64,000 nucleotides of DNA, taken from Acinetobacter tianfuensis (GTDB lineage: Bacteria; Pseudomonadota; Gammaproteobacteria; Pseudomonadales; Moraxellaceae). Positions 7,820-17,651 of this stretch are shown one piece after another. The notes under the pieces are model-generated. The model saw nothing but the letters and a program-made list of their open reading frames with translations, searched no databases and was not told where the DNA came from. Position 1 is the first letter of the stretch, and each line of letters begins with the position of its first letter. The position numbers were made by a program, and so were the translations under genes. The DNA lies in the NCBI RefSeq assembly GCF_003611465.1, contig NZ_RAXV01000020.1, positions 1 to 64,000 of the forward strand. Direction: 5' to 3'.

Positions 7820-8749
7820 GTGTCAAATGCTTCAAAGTTCGGCAAAGTTGCCGTGTTGCTTGGTGGTAAATCCGCTGAGCGTGAGGTTTCTCTAGATAGC
7901 GGTACAGCAGTACTTGAAGCATTGCGCCGTTCGGGTGTAAATGCTGAAGCATTTGATCCGCAGCAGCGCAGCATTACAGAGCTGAAGGGCTTTGACCGCG
8001 CATTTATTGTGCTGCATGGCCGCGGCGGTGAAGATGGTCAAATTCAAGGCGCTTTAGAGTGGCTGAATATTCCTTATACAGGCACTGGTGTTCAAGGCTC
8101 TGCTATTGGTATGGACAAAGTCAAAACCAAACAGGTTTGGCAAGGTTCTGAACTGCCGACTGCGCCTTACCGCATTGTGACTAAAGATTCAGATTTGAAT
8201 GACGTTGTGAACAGCATCGGCTTGCCGTTTATTATTAAGCCTGTACATGAAGGCTCAAGCATTGGCATGAGTAAAGTCGAAAAAATTGAAGACTTTGCAG
8301 ATGCGATTGCAAAAGCGGCTGTGCATGATGCGGTTGTTATGGCTGAAAAATGGATTACAGGCCGTGAATTTACGATTGTCATTTTAAATGGTCAGGCTTT
8401 GCCGGTCATCCGTTTGCAGCCGCCTGAAGATGTGGCATTTTATGATTATGAAGCAAAATACCAGCGCAATGACGTACAGTACGGCATTCCGTGCGGTCTG
8501 ACTGCAGATGAAGAGCAGCGCCTGCAAGCGCTTTGCTTGCGTGCATTCCAAGCCGTGGGCGCAAGCGGCTGGGGCCGTATTGATGCGATGCAGGATGAAC
8601 AGGGTAATTTTTGGCTGCTTGAAGTCAATACCGTTCCGGGCATGACTAGCCATTCGCTGGTGCCAAAAGCGGCGCAAGCAGTCGGTTTCAGCTTTGATGA
8701 ATTGTGTGTTGCGATTTTAGAGCAGACACTGACAGGCGCGGCACACTAA
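7820..8749 (+). CDS. ddl: D-alanine-D-alanine ligase
   Basis: A 309-residue ATP-grasp enzyme that makes the D-Ala-D-Ala dipeptide for the peptidoglycan stem. It has VLLGGKSAEREVSLDSG (about 12-28), HGRGGEDGQIQG (about 66-77), the KPVHEGSSIGMSKV loop (about 141-154) and the C-terminal metal site EVNTVPGMTSHSLVP. The length is that of DdlB, the form within division clusters. The start is GTG with GGATAT upstream. It overlaps nothing and is followed 3 bp later by ftsQ. Confidence 0.96.
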   Translation: MSNASKFGKVAVLLGGKSAEREVSLDSGTAVLEALRRSGVNAEAFDPQQRSITELKGFDRAFIVLHGRGGEDGQIQGALEWLNIPYTGTGVQGSAIGMDKVKTKQVWQGSELPTAPYRIVTKDSDLNDVVNSIGLPFIIKPVHEGSSIGMSKVEKIEDFADAIAKAAVHDAVVMAEKWITGREFTIVILNGQALPVIRLQPPEDVAFYDYEAKYQRNDVQYGIPCGLTADEEQRLQALCLRAFQAVGASGWGRIDAMQDEQGNFWLLEVNTVPGMTSHSLVPKAAQAVGFSFDELCVAILEQTLTGAAH

Positions 8750-8752
8750 GTT

Positions 8753-9607
8753 ATGGCTCAGCTTCCTGCATCTATGCGCCGCAAGCGCGCTGCTGTCACG
8801 TCAATCCATGATAAGCCGCCGACACGCAAGGAAAAACTTGCGAATGCGGGCGGCTGGCTGCTGCTGTGTGTGGCGGCTGTGGTGATGGCTGCAGGGATGC
8901 TGGGTTTGTATCGGGTGATGACAGATGCGCGGGTTGCGCAGCTGGATGTGGTCGGAACACGCTCTGATGCAGAACTGCATCAAGTGATGGGGCATGTATC
9001 GCCAGCGGTGACCGAAAATTATTTTACTTCAGATTTAGAAGTTATCCGCGATCGGGCTCTGGAAATTTCTTGGGTTGACCGCGTTGTTGTATCACGCGCA
9101 TGGCCGAATGCCATCCGCGTACGTGTTATGCCCCGCCACGCGATTGCGCGATGGGGAACTGGACGCCTGCTGAGTGACAGCGGTGATGTATTTGCAGAAG
9201 TTGGGCCAAATAAAAAACAGAACTTGCCGCTGCTGCATGGGCCAGTCAGTCATTCTAAAATGATGATGCGGCGTTACAATGAAATTAATCAGTTATTCTT
9301 GCCAGCTGGCATCCGTCTCAAAGAATTATATTTAACGGAGCGTATGACTTGGTTTATGCAGTTTGATTCGGGTCTGCGCATTATTGTCGATCAGGATCAG
9401 ACCATGAGTAAGCTTCAACGCTTGAGTCATCTGGCGCATAGCGATTTGAAGCCCGTTTGGTCTAAAATTTCAGCAATTGACCTGCGCTACCGCAATGGGC
9501 TTGCCATTCAATGGAAGAATTCGGCACCGCCAAGCATAGTGAATGGTCAGTTTGTTGTAACGATTAATGACACAGGCATTGCAGATAGAAGAACAGCAAA
9601 GCCATAA
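8753..9607 (+). CDS. ftsQ: cell division protein FtsQ
   Basis: A 284-residue bitopic membrane protein. A basic cytoplasmic tail (about 1-30) leads to one membrane helix at about 35-57 (WLLLCVAAVVMAAGMLGLY). The periplasmic POTRA domain follows (from VAQLDVVGTRSDAELHQV) with the beta domain (LPLLHGP... to the end). FtsQ links FtsA/FtsK-stage divisome to FtsB/FtsL and holds back septal synthesis until they arrive. The start ATG lies 3 bp after the ddl stop, so the two genes are translated from one message. The tail IADRRTAKP is short, as usual in this genus. Confidence 0.94.
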   Translation: MAQLPASMRRKRAAVTSIHDKPPTRKEKLANAGGWLLLCVAAVVMAAGMLGLYRVMTDARVAQLDVVGTRSDAELHQVMGHVSPAVTENYFTSDLEVIRDRALEISWVDRVVVSRAWPNAIRVRVMPRHAIARWGTGRLLSDSGDVFAEVGPNKKQNLPLLHGPVSHSKMMMRRYNEINQLFLPAGIRLKELYLTERMTWFMQFDSGLRIIVDQDQTMSKLQRLSHLAHSDLKPVWSKISAIDLRYRNGLAIQWKNSAPPSIVNGQFVVTINDTGIADRRTAKP

Positions 9608-9677
9608 TGACTGGCTTTGTGATATAGAGGCTTTGTGCCGTAAATTAAACCAATAAATGAAATGGTAGTAGTGAATA

Positions 9678-10940
9678 ATGAGTGAAGCTGTTCCCTCGGT
9701 TGTTGCGATTGACATTGGGACACACAAAGTTTCAGTTTTGATTGGTAAGGTACATGCACCTGATAATATTCAGGTGATTGGCATGGCGACCGCCCTGAAT
9801 CGAGGCATGAATAAAGGGAAAATTGTCAGTCTCGATAAGGTAATTAATGCAATTAAAAATGCTGTGCAGGAAGCTGAAGATATGGCGGAATGCCGTGTGC
9901 ATTCAGCTTGGATTTCGATTCCTAGCGCAGAAATGAAAAGTTTCTATGCTTCAGGCCGCACGCCTGTTGAAAACAGCGACCATACGATTACAACAAATGA
10001 AGTTGTGCGCGCATTAGAGCTGGCAAAAGCCAGCCATTTAACTTCAGATCATTATTTGGTCAGCGCTGTGCCGTTAGGTTTTGAGCTGGATGGAGAGGCG
10101 GAGTGGGTGCAAAATCCGATCCGCATGTCTGCGCAGAGCATGACAGGCCACTATCATTTAATGATGCTGCCGATCAGCACCATGCAAAACCTTGACCGCG
10201 CATTAAAAGGCGCGAATATTGGCGTGGAAAAAATGGTGGTTTCAGCATTGGCGACGGCTGAATCAAGCTTGCTGAAAGATGAGCGTGAATATGGCGTGTG
10301 CTTGCTGGATATTGGTGCAGGCACCACCAATATTGCCGTATATTTAGATGGCCGCTTAGCGATGACTGAAACAGTGCAGCGCGGCGGAGAACATGTAACG
10401 CGTGATATTGCAGCGGTACTGCAGACCACTACTGAAGAAGCAGAACGGATCAAGCTTCTGTATGGCTGTGTTGACCTGAAAGTGGTAAAGCCTGAACATA
10501 TGATTCAGTTCCAAGGGATCGATGGCCCGCAGACCATCAGCCGGATTGAACTGACCGAAATTATTATTGCCCGCTATGATGAAATTTTGGGGATGGTGCG
10601 CAATGTGCTGGAGAGTAATGGCGCAATGCAGGGCTTATACCATGGGGTTGTGCTGACCGGTGATGCCAGTCAAATTGAAGGCATGGTCAGTTTTGCGCGT
10701 AAAACATTGGGTGTGTCTGCACATTTAGGCAATCCGCCTGCACAAGTTTATGCAGAAGATCAAAATCAGGCAGCGCTGCGCCGTTCACAATATGCAACCG
10801 CAGCGGGTTTGCTGATGTTTAGTCAAAGTGAAACACAGGACACAATTGTAGAGCCTGAAGACACAGAAACACTGTCTATGATGAAGCGCTTTAAACGTGC
10901 ATGGTCAGGTTTTAACGAGACGCTGAAATCAATTTTTTAG
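9678..10940 (+). CDS. ftsA: cell division protein FtsA
   Basis: A 420-residue actin-like protein that anchors FtsZ to the membrane. The N-terminus VVAIDIGTHKVSVLIGKV is the phosphate-1 loop; the SHS2/1C subdomain lies at about 85-165; LLDIGAGTTNIAVY (about 209-222) is phosphate-2; VVLTGDASQIEGM is the adenosine loop. The last 20 residues (MMKRFKRAWSGFNETLKSIF) form the amphipathic membrane-targeting helix. The 70 bp before it and 159 bp after it could hold internal promoters for ftsA and ftsZ. Confidence 0.96.
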   Translation: MSEAVPSVVAIDIGTHKVSVLIGKVHAPDNIQVIGMATALNRGMNKGKIVSLDKVINAIKNAVQEAEDMAECRVHSAWISIPSAEMKSFYASGRTPVENSDHTITTNEVVRALELAKASHLTSDHYLVSAVPLGFELDGEAEWVQNPIRMSAQSMTGHYHLMMLPISTMQNLDRALKGANIGVEKMVVSALATAESSLLKDEREYGVCLLDIGAGTTNIAVYLDGRLAMTETVQRGGEHVTRDIAAVLQTTTEEAERIKLLYGCVDLKVVKPEHMIQFQGIDGPQTISRIELTEIIIARYDEILGMVRNVLESNGAMQGLYHGVVLTGDASQIEGMVSFARKTLGVSAHLGNPPAQVYAEDQNQAALRRSQYATAAGLLMFSQSETQDTIVEPEDTETLSMMKRFKRAWSGFNETLKSIF

Positions 10941-11099
10941 TGGAAAAATTAGGGAATATTGTTGGGAAGTTGTACGGATTATCGCTTGTACTTGACAAGC
11001 TCATACTGGAACAGCATCCTAAAAAACAATTTTTATTAAGATCAAGGCAGTATACGGGCTGAAGTGACTGCCATTTATAGCTTAGGAATTTTATAGGTC

Positions 11100-12278
11100 A
11101 TGGCCTCATTTGAATTTTTTGAAGATGATCAGAGCGACAGCATTGGTCAAGCCCGTTTCACTGTATTTGGTGTAGGCGGCGCAGGCGGCAATGCTGTACA
11201 GCATATGCTTGAGTCTGATATTCAGGGTGTAAAGTTTGTTTGCGCCAATACAGACAAACAAGCTTTAGACCGCATGAATGCGCAGTTTAAGATCCAATTG
11301 GGCGAGCAGGGTACACGCGGCTTAGGCGCTGGCGCTAACCCGCAAGTGGGTCAAGCTGCGGCTGAAGAAAGCCGTGAACTGATCCGTCAGCACCTTGAAG
11401 GTACAGACATGGTCTTTGTAACGGCTGGTATGGGCGGCGGTACAGGTACGGGTGCAGCGCCAGTGGTTGCTGAAATTGCGAAAGAAATGGGTATTTTGAC
11501 GGTTGGTGTGGTAACAACGCCGTTCAACTTTGAAGGCAAGCGCCGTCAGCAGTCTGCTGAAAAAGGCATCGAAGCGCTTGAAGCCCATGTAGATTCATTG
11601 ATCATTATTCCAAACCAGCGCTTGCTGAAAGTATTCCGCGATATTTCAATGAAAGACGCGTACAAAAAGGCAGATGATGTCTTGCTGAACGCAGTGCGCA
11701 GTATCTTTGATCTTGTGGTTCGTCCGGGTCACATCAACCTTGACTTTGCCGATTTAAAAACGGCAATGAGCACACGCGGTTATGCAATGATGGGCGCAGG
11801 TTCAGGCCGCGGTGAAAATCGTGCGCGTCAAGCAGCTGAGCAAGCGATCCGCAGTCCATTGCTGGATAACGTGACTATCATGAATGCAAAAGGCATTTTG
11901 ATTAACGTGACAGGCGGCGATGACGTCACATTCGGTGAAATTGAAGAAATTACTGATGTTGTGAACCAAATTGTTGACCTGGATGAAGGTCAGGTCTTCT
12001 ACGGTACAGTATTTGATCCAGATGCGCGTGATGAAATCAGTGTAACGGTGATTGCAACAGGCTTGACACGCAATTCTGCAGACTCTGTAGAGCCCGTGAA
12101 ACGCCCAAGCGTGCAAGCCGCGCGTCAGCCTGCAGCGCATGCAGCTGTTGAAGAAGATGATGTTCCTGCGATTCAGCGTCAGCAGACAGAAGCAGCAAGC
12201 CCGGCGCCTGCAGTTTCAAGTCCTCGTCCAACACCAATGAGCATTCAAGACTACTTGAAAAATCAGCAGCGTAAATAA
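11100..12278 (+). CDS. ftsZ: cell division GTPase FtsZ
   Basis: A 392-residue tubulin homologue that polymerises into the Z ring. It shows [15 protein letters not shown] (about 23-37), the tubulin signature [16 protein letters not shown] (about 110-125), the T7 loop NLDFADLKT with the catalytic Asp pair, then a low-complexity linker (about 320-375, rich in A, P, Q) and the conserved C-terminal peptide SIQDYLKNQ that binds FtsA and ZipA. It is closed by a strong terminator at 12312-12340, so lpxC is transcribed apart or by read-through. Confidence 0.98.
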   Translation: MASFEFFEDDQSDSIGQARFTVFGVGGAGGNAVQHMLESDIQGVKFVCANTDKQALDRMNAQFKIQLGEQGTRGLGAGANPQVGQAAAEESRELIRQHLEGTDMVFVTAGMGGGTGTGAAPVVAEIAKEMGILTVGVVTTPFNFEGKRRQQSAEKGIEALEAHVDSLIIIPNQRLLKVFRDISMKDAYKKADDVLLNAVRSIFDLVVRPGHINLDFADLKTAMSTRGYAMMGAGSGRGENRARQAAEQAIRSPLLDNVTIMNAKGILINVTGGDDVTFGEIEEITDVVNQIVDLDEGQVFYGTVFDPDARDEISVTVIATGLTRNSADSVEPVKRPSVQAARQPAAHAAVEEDDVPAIQRQQTEAASPAPAVSSPRPTPMSIQDYLKNQQRK

Positions 12279-12311
12279 GCTTTAGCTGTTTGATTTTACG
12301 TAATTAAATAT

Positions 12312-12340
12312 AAAAAGGCAGCTTTGGGGCTGCCTTTTTT
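12312..12340 (+). terminator. terminator after ftsZ
   Basis: Stem AAAAAGGCAGC / GGCTGCCTTTTTT around a short TTTGG loop, about 35 bp after the ftsZ stop, followed by a second T run. Confidence 0.9.
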
Positions 12341-12402
12341 GTTTTTTATCAATGGCCAAATATGCTAACGTATAGCCGGTTTATAGATTGATGAATGAGA
12401 GC

Positions 12403-13305
12403 ATGTTGAAACAGCGAACGCTGCAGCGCGTGGTAAAAGCAAGTGGAATAGGTCTGCATAGCGGGCAAAAAGTGATGATTAACTTTGTGCCCTATCATGC
12501 TGATGGCGGCATAGTTTTCCGCCGCATCGACTTAGATCCGCCTGTTGATATCCCAGCAGATGCGATGCTGATTCAAGAAGCCTTTATGTGTTCGAACTTG
12601 GTGCGGGGGGAGGCGAAAATCGGCACGGTTGAGCACATCATGAGCGCTATTGCGGGCTTAGGCATTGATAATTTGCTGATTGAAGTATCTGCCTCAGAAG
12701 TGCCAATTATGGATGGCAGCGCTGGCCCATTCATTTATCTGCTGATGCAAGGCGGCCTGCAAGAGTTAAATGCGCCGAAGAAATTTATAAAAATATTAAA
12801 GCCAGTAGAAGCGCTGATGGATGATAAAAAAGCCGTTTTTTCGCCGCATGACGGCTTTCAGCTGAATTTCACCATTGATTTTGACCATCCTGCATTTAAA
12901 AAAGAAGATCAGTCTGCATCAATTGACTTTTCGACAGAAACATTTGTTTATGAAGTCAGTGAGGCGCGTACTTTTGGTTTTATGAAAGATTTGGACTTTT
13001 TGAAGGCGCGTAATTTGGCATTGGGCGCAAGCTTGGATAATGCAGTCGGTTTGGATGATACCGGTGTTGTTAATGAAGATGGTCTGCGCTTTGCAGATGA
13101 GTTTGTGCGCCATAAAATTTTGGACGCTGTGGGCGACTTATATCTGCTGGGTCATCAAATTATTGCGAAATATGATGCCTATAAATCGGGCCATGCTTTG
13201 AATAATCAGCTGCTGCGCAATGTTCAAAGTGATCCAGACAGCTATGAAATTGTAACATTTGATGACATAGATGTTTGCCCAATTCGTTATGTGAGTGTGA
13301 CCTAA
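12403..13305 (+). CDS. lpxC: UDP-3-O-acyl-N-acetylglucosamine deacetylase
   Basis: A 300-residue zinc enzyme that commits UDP-acyl-GlcNAc to lipid A synthesis. It has [12 protein letters not shown] near the N-terminus, the zinc-ligand segment [15 protein letters not shown] (first His), the second motif [15 protein letters not shown] with His-x3-Asp, and the C-terminal basic motif [11 protein letters not shown] chose ATG 12403 ([20 protein letters not shown]) because it gives the usual 300 residues and has GAGAG close upstream; the open frame begins earlier at a TTG (12388). No mutation of note is visible. The gene follows ftsZ as in Pseudomonas. Confidence 0.97.
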   Translation: MLKQRTLQRVVKASGIGLHSGQKVMINFVPYHADGGIVFRRIDLDPPVDIPADAMLIQEAFMCSNLVRGEAKIGTVEHIMSAIAGLGIDNLLIEVSASEVPIMDGSAGPFIYLLMQGGLQELNAPKKFIKILKPVEALMDDKKAVFSPHDGFQLNFTIDFDHPAFKKEDQSASIDFSTETFVYEVSEARTFGFMKDLDFLKARNLALGASLDNAVGLDDTGVVNEDGLRFADEFVRHKILDAVGDLYLLGHQIIAKYDAYKSGHALNNQLLRNVQSDPDSYEIVTFDDIDVCPIRYVSVT

Positions 13306-13403
13306 GTCATTGTCTTTTTTTAGGACCGTTATAGTGTAACATAAAAAAGTGTGATATTCGTCACGTTTTAACCTACTGGGAATGTATCAGGCGTTCATTC
13401 AGG

Positions 13404-13844
13404 TTACTTTTTATTGCTTGCCAAACGCATCATGGCTTGGCTAAGCTTAGGGTCGCTCACAAAGTCAGCAGCATCTCGAATGAGGTCTTGCGTTTCTGGG
13501 CTGAGGGATCTTGATATTTTTTCAGGGGCGCGGGGAGCTTGAGCAGGAAGTCTTAAGCGAACTTGGATCTTGTTTAAATCTTTAAATTCCGCTATTTGTA
13601 CTAACTGATAGATATATTGCTTTTGAAGATAGGCCAATTGACTGATCAAAGCCTGATTTTCACCAGTTACAGTCAGTACACCATTTTGATAACAAACAAC
13701 TTGCCATTGCTCCGGTTGGGGCAGTATAGGCTGAACAAGCTTCGTAAGCTTCTGCCAAGCAGTAACTTGCGTTGAAAGAAACGAAAAGTTTCCTGTTTTT
13801 AAGTGTTTTCTTGTTTGTTGAAAGACGTTGACAGGTTCTGACAT
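13404..13844 (-). CDS. dciA: DciA-type (DUF721) replicative helicase loader
   Basis: A 146-residue basic protein of the DUF721 family, now called DciA, which loads the DnaB helicase in bacteria without DnaC. The conserved core LVQPILPQPEQWQVVCYQNGV... spans about 35-95 with the LISQLAYLQKQYIYQL segment, and VRLRLPAQAPRAP follows. The C-terminal tail is flexible and basic. It is convergent with lpxC and divergent from the M23 peptidase gene, the same context as PA4405 in Pseudomonas. The family call is firm; the loader role is known from homologues rather than shown here. Confidence 0.85.
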   Translation of the reverse strand: MSEPVNVFQQTRKHLKTGNFSFLSTQVTAWQKLTKLVQPILPQPEQWQVVCYQNGVLTVTGENQALISQLAYLQKQYIYQLVQIAEFKDLNKIQVRLRLPAQAPRAPEKISRSLSPETQDLIRDAADFVSDPKLSQAMMRLASNKK

Positions 13845-13951
13845 ACATATTTCCTACATGTTTATGTCCTAATCTTATGCGCTCCTTTCAGTGAATATCA
13901 AGGAAGAGATCACTCAAGGAACTCGATTAAGAACAGTTATAGAGGTTTTTT

Positions 13952-14641
13952 ATGCATTTGCGACGTATCTTATTGGCTTTTTCTCTGGCAACTTCTGCAG
14001 CTTCAGTAGCATTTGCAGATTTAGTTCAGCTCAATGACTCCTCAACAGACAGTCTTGAACAATTGACCCGTACTTTGTCTCAAGGCGCTTATTCTGAAAC
14101 CAGCGATATTGATATCCCAGCAGAAACCAAGATAAACGTTCAATTGCGTGAGAAGCCAGTTGAATTAAATAATGCAACAATTGCCAAGAAATACGGCACC
14201 AGTAAACTTGCAAACTCTTACAGTGCGTCAAATAAAGGCAATGCTTACGACTGGCTGATTGCACACCCGCTGCCAAGCGCGCGCGTAAGCTCTAACTATG
14301 GCGGCCGTACCATGAATGGCCGTGCTGAACGCCATTCAGGTCTAGATTTGGCTGCGCCAAGCGGCACGCCTATTTATGCTACTGGCCCAGGTATTGTAAC
14401 GAAATCAGGCTGGGGCAGCGGTTATGGCCAATATGTTGAAATTAACCATGGCAATGGCTATTTAACGCGTTATGCGCATGCTTCACGTTTAATTGCGCGT
14501 GTAGGTGACCGTATTGATGCAGGTGAGCATATTGCTAATGTTGGCTGTACTGGCCGCTGTACTGGCCCTCATTTGCACTATGAAGTAGTGAAAGACGGTC
14601 AGCGTAAAAACCCGTCGACTTACTTAGCGATGCTGCCATAA
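13952..14641 (+). CDS. periplasmic M23 (LytM) peptidase
   Basis: A 229-residue exported protein with a signal peptide (about 1-22, ATSAASVAFA). A linker of about 80 residues precedes an M23 zinc peptidase domain (about 110-225). The four zinc-site motifs are present: HSGLDLAAPSGTPIYA (His and Asp), NHGNGYLTRYAH, and GPHLHYEV (HLH). It therefore looks catalytically active on peptidoglycan cross-links, unlike the degenerate EnvC/NlpD activators. An unusual pair of cysteines (GCTGRCTG) sits just before HLH. The lpxC-adjacent location matches PA4404 of Pseudomonas. The exact substrate is not known. Confidence 0.9.
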   Translation: MHLRRILLAFSLATSAASVAFADLVQLNDSSTDSLEQLTRTLSQGAYSETSDIDIPAETKINVQLREKPVELNNATIAKKYGTSKLANSYSASNKGNAYDWLIAHPLPSARVSSNYGGRTMNGRAERHSGLDLAAPSGTPIYATGPGIVTKSGWGSGYGQYVEINHGNGYLTRYAHASRLIARVGDRIDAGEHIANVGCTGRCTGPHLHYEVVKDGQRKNPSTYLAMLP

Positions 14642-14683
14642 ACGAAAGCAAAGCTTAAAAATAAAAAACCTCTTTCTGCACAT

Positions 14684-14716
14684 GCCGTCAAGGATCCGCT
14701 TATTGCGCCTTGGCGG
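14684..14716 (+). terminator. probable terminator of the M23 peptidase gene
   Basis: An inverted repeat GCCGTCAAGG / CCTTGGCGGT with a 13-bp loop is followed by TATTTGTGTTTTTA, a weak T run. Confidence 0.6.
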
Positions 14717-14946
14717 TATTTGTGTTTTTAAGCGCTGTATTTTCACACTATCATTAAAAACAAATAAAATTCGTATATAAATTGAGCTTTATTGGCTAAA
14801 TATTGTATTTTTGTGTGTTAAATGGTCAACTGGTATTTATTTTATAAATAATGGTCTAAAGTCGTATTCATTTGCAGCCATAGGTGAGCAATTTAAAAAT
14901 ATGATACATATATAACTATATTATTAGGCATGAATATAGGTGAATT
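14717..14946. other. AT-rich region upstream of aceE, no gene seen
   Basis: This stretch is strongly AT-rich with no supported ORF; with the hairpin before it, the gap between genes is 305 bp. It should hold the aceEF promoter and any regulator site. A GGTGAATT just before ATG 14947 is the ribosome-binding site. I saw no clear PdhR-type operator. Confidence 0.5.
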
Positions 14947-17649
14947 ATGGCGTTTTATGGCGATAGTGATGCACAAGAAACCCAAGAGTGGCAGGAAGCA
15001 TTTGACTCAGTTTTACAGCACATGGGCACAGAGCGGGCGGCATTTTTGCTGGAGAAACTGTATCAGCAGGCCATCGCTAAACACGTACCTATTCAGCGTC
15101 TAAATACTCCTTATTTAAATACGATTTCAGTTGCAGAGCAGCCGGCAATGCCTGGCGATGCTGATATGGAACGCCGTATCCGCGCATTGATCCGCTGGAA
15201 TGCGTTAGCCATGGTGCTTCGTGCAAACAAAACAGGTGATGACCTAGGCGGCCACTTGGCAAGTTTTGCATCTTCTGCAACATTATATGACGTTGGCTTT
15301 AACCACTTTTTCCGCGCCAACAGCGACAGTTTCGGCGGCGACATGATTTACTATCAAGGTCACTGTGCGCCGGGCATCTATGCGCGTTCATTCCTTGAAG
15401 GCCGTTTAACAGAAGAACATTTGAATAACTTCCGCCGTGAAGTGGATGGTATTGGTTTGCCGTCTTATCCGCATCCTTACCTAATGCCGGACTACTGGCA
15501 GTTCCCTACTGTTTCTATGGGTCTTGGCCCAATCATGTCGATTTACCAAGCGCATATTCAAAAGTATTTAATGAACCGCGGCTTGATTAAAGAAGAAAAC
15601 CGTAAAGTGTGGGCATATCTGGGCGATGGCGAGATGGATGAGCCAGAAAGCACAGGCGCAATTTCGCTTGCAGGCCGTGAAAAGTTGGACAACTTAATTT
15701 GGGTTGTAAACTGTAACTTGCAGCGTTTAGATGGCCCAGTGCGCGGTAACGGTAAAATTATTCAAGAACTTGAATCGCTTTTCCGCGGCGCTGGCTGGCG
15801 TGTGATTAAGGTTGTTTGGGGCCGTCATTGGGATCCGCTTCTGGATAAAGACGACACAGGCGCGCTTAAAGCGATTATGGACGAAGCTGTTGACGGTGAT
15901 TACCAGCGTTATCAAGTGAAAGGCGGCGCTTATACACGCGCGCATTTCTTTGGCAAATACCCAGAAGCGGAAGAGCTGGTAAAAGGCTTGAGCGATGAAG
16001 ATATTGATAATTTGAACCGCGGCGGCCATGACCCATACAAGGTATATGCTGCTTATGCAGAAGCGATGAAATCTACGGGTCAGCCTACAGTAATCTTAGC
16101 GAAAACGGTAAAAGGCTACGGTCTGTCTGAAGAAATTGAAGCGGTGAACAAAACGCATCAAATCAAAAAAATGCAGATTGAATCGCTGAAGTATGTACGT
16201 AACCGTTTCAACTTGCCGTTTACGGATGAGCAGCTTGAAGAAGTGCCGTTTTATCGTCCTAGCGAAAACTCGCCTGAACTGAAATATATGAAAGCGCGCC
16301 GTGAAGCATTAGGCGGTTATCTGCCGGCTCGCCGTAAAGAAAGCGAACAGCTTGCGATTCCAGAGCTTTCTGTATTTGATGCCGTGCTGAAAGGTTCATC
16401 AGGCAAAGAACAGTCAACCACGATGGTGATGGTGCGCCTGATTTCATCGTTACTGAAAGAAAAAGCGATCAAGGACCGTGTTGTGCCAATCGTTCCAGAC
16501 GAAGCGCGTACATTCGGTTTAGAGGGCATGTTCCGTCAGTTGGGTATCTATGCCGCGCATGGTCAAAAATACACACCTGAAGACCAAGAACAGCTGATGC
16601 ATTACCGTGAAGCGAAAGACGGCCACATGCTGCAGGAAGGCATTAACGAAGCCGGCGCAATGAGCGCATGGGCGGCGTTGGCAACCAGTTATTCGACGAA
16701 CAACTTGCCAATGATTCCGATGTACATGTACTACTCAATGTTCGGCTTCCAGCGTATTGGCGACATCGCATGGGCAGCAGGCGATGCGCAGGCGCAAGGC
16801 TTCCTATTGGGCGCAACAGCTGGCCGTACAACATTGAACGGCGAGGGCTTGCAGCACCAAGACGGCCACTCGCACATTTTAGCGAATACCATTCCAAACT
16901 GTATTTCGTATGACCCATGCTTTGGCTATGAATTGGCTGTGATCGTACATGACGGCTTGAAGCGCATGTATGTGAACCAAGAGCGTGTGTTCTACTACTT
17001 AACGGTAATGAACGAAAACTATGAGCATCCTGAAATGCCGCAAGGCGCTGAGGAAGGCATCAAGCGCGGTATGTACTTGTTCCAAGAAGATGAAAAAGCC
17101 ACAGTTCAGCTGATGGGCTCAGGCGTGATTCTTCGTGAAGTGATCAAGGCTGCTAAAATTCTGCGTGAAGAATACCAAATCCATTCAAACGTCTGGAGCG
17201 TAACGAGCTTCAACGAATTGGCGCGTGACGGTATGGCATGTGAAGAATATAACCGCCTGCACCCGACCGCTGAAGTGGTGAAACAAGCTTGGATCACTGA
17301 GCAGCTGCGCGGTACTGAAGGTATTGTGGTTTCTGCAACAGATCATATGCGCGCTTACAGCGAACAGATCCGTGCGTATCTTCCAGACAGCCGTCCATTT
17401 GTAGCGCTGGGTACAGACGGTTATGGCCGTTCAGATACACGTGCCAAATTGCGCAGCTACTTTGGTGTCGATGCGGCGCACATTGTGGTTGCAACATTGA
17501 AGAAATTGGCTGATGAAGGCGAAGTCGATGCGCGTTTGGTTAAAGATGCGATCTCTAGTTTTGAATTAGATACAGACCGTCCAGTGGCATGGGCGCCGCA
17601 AGCGACGCCTGAACTTCACGCTGTAGCTGACTACAAAGAGGAGAACTAA
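14947..17649 (+). CDS. aceE: pyruvate dehydrogenase E1 component, homodimeric
   Basis: A 900-residue thiamine-diphosphate enzyme that decarboxylates pyruvate and passes the acetyl group to the E2 lipoyl arm. The thiamine motif starts at GDGEMDEPESTGAISLAGRE (about 228-247) and ends near NCNLQRLDGPVRGN. The N-terminal E2-binding tail (DAQETQEWQEAFDSVLQ) is present, and the C-terminal domain carries the GTDGYGRSD motif. Length matches the E. coli type (887). aceF starts 2 bp after its stop, so the two are co-transcribed. No E3 gene (lpd) is in the cluster. Confidence 0.98.
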   Translation: MAFYGDSDAQETQEWQEAFDSVLQHMGTERAAFLLEKLYQQAIAKHVPIQRLNTPYLNTISVAEQPAMPGDADMERRIRALIRWNALAMVLRANKTGDDLGGHLASFASSATLYDVGFNHFFRANSDSFGGDMIYYQGHCAPGIYARSFLEGRLTEEHLNNFRREVDGIGLPSYPHPYLMPDYWQFPTVSMGLGPIMSIYQAHIQKYLMNRGLIKEENRKVWAYLGDGEMDEPESTGAISLAGREKLDNLIWVVNCNLQRLDGPVRGNGKIIQELESLFRGAGWRVIKVVWGRHWDPLLDKDDTGALKAIMDEAVDGDYQRYQVKGGAYTRAHFFGKYPEAEELVKGLSDEDIDNLNRGGHDPYKVYAAYAEAMKSTGQPTVILAKTVKGYGLSEEIEAVNKTHQIKKMQIESLKYVRNRFNLPFTDEQLEEVPFYRPSENSPELKYMKARREALGGYLPARRKESEQLAIPELSVFDAVLKGSSGKEQSTTMVMVRLISSLLKEKAIKDRVVPIVPDEARTFGLEGMFRQLGIYAAHGQKYTPEDQEQLMHYREAKDGHMLQEGINEAGAMSAWAALATSYSTNNLPMIPMYMYYSMFGFQRIGDIAWAAGDAQAQGFLLGATAGRTTLNGEGLQHQDGHSHILANTIPNCISYDPCFGYELAVIVHDGLKRMYVNQERVFYYLTVMNENYEHPEMPQGAEEGIKRGMYLFQEDEKATVQLMGSGVILREVIKAAKILREEYQIHSNVWSVTSFNELARDGMACEEYNRLHPTAEVVKQAWITEQLRGTEGIVVSATDHMRAYSEQIRAYLPDSRPFVALGTDGYGRSDTRAKLRSYFGVDAAHIVVATLKKLADEGEVDARLVKDAISSFELDTDRPVAWAPQATPELHAVADYKEEN

Positions 17650-17651
17650 GT

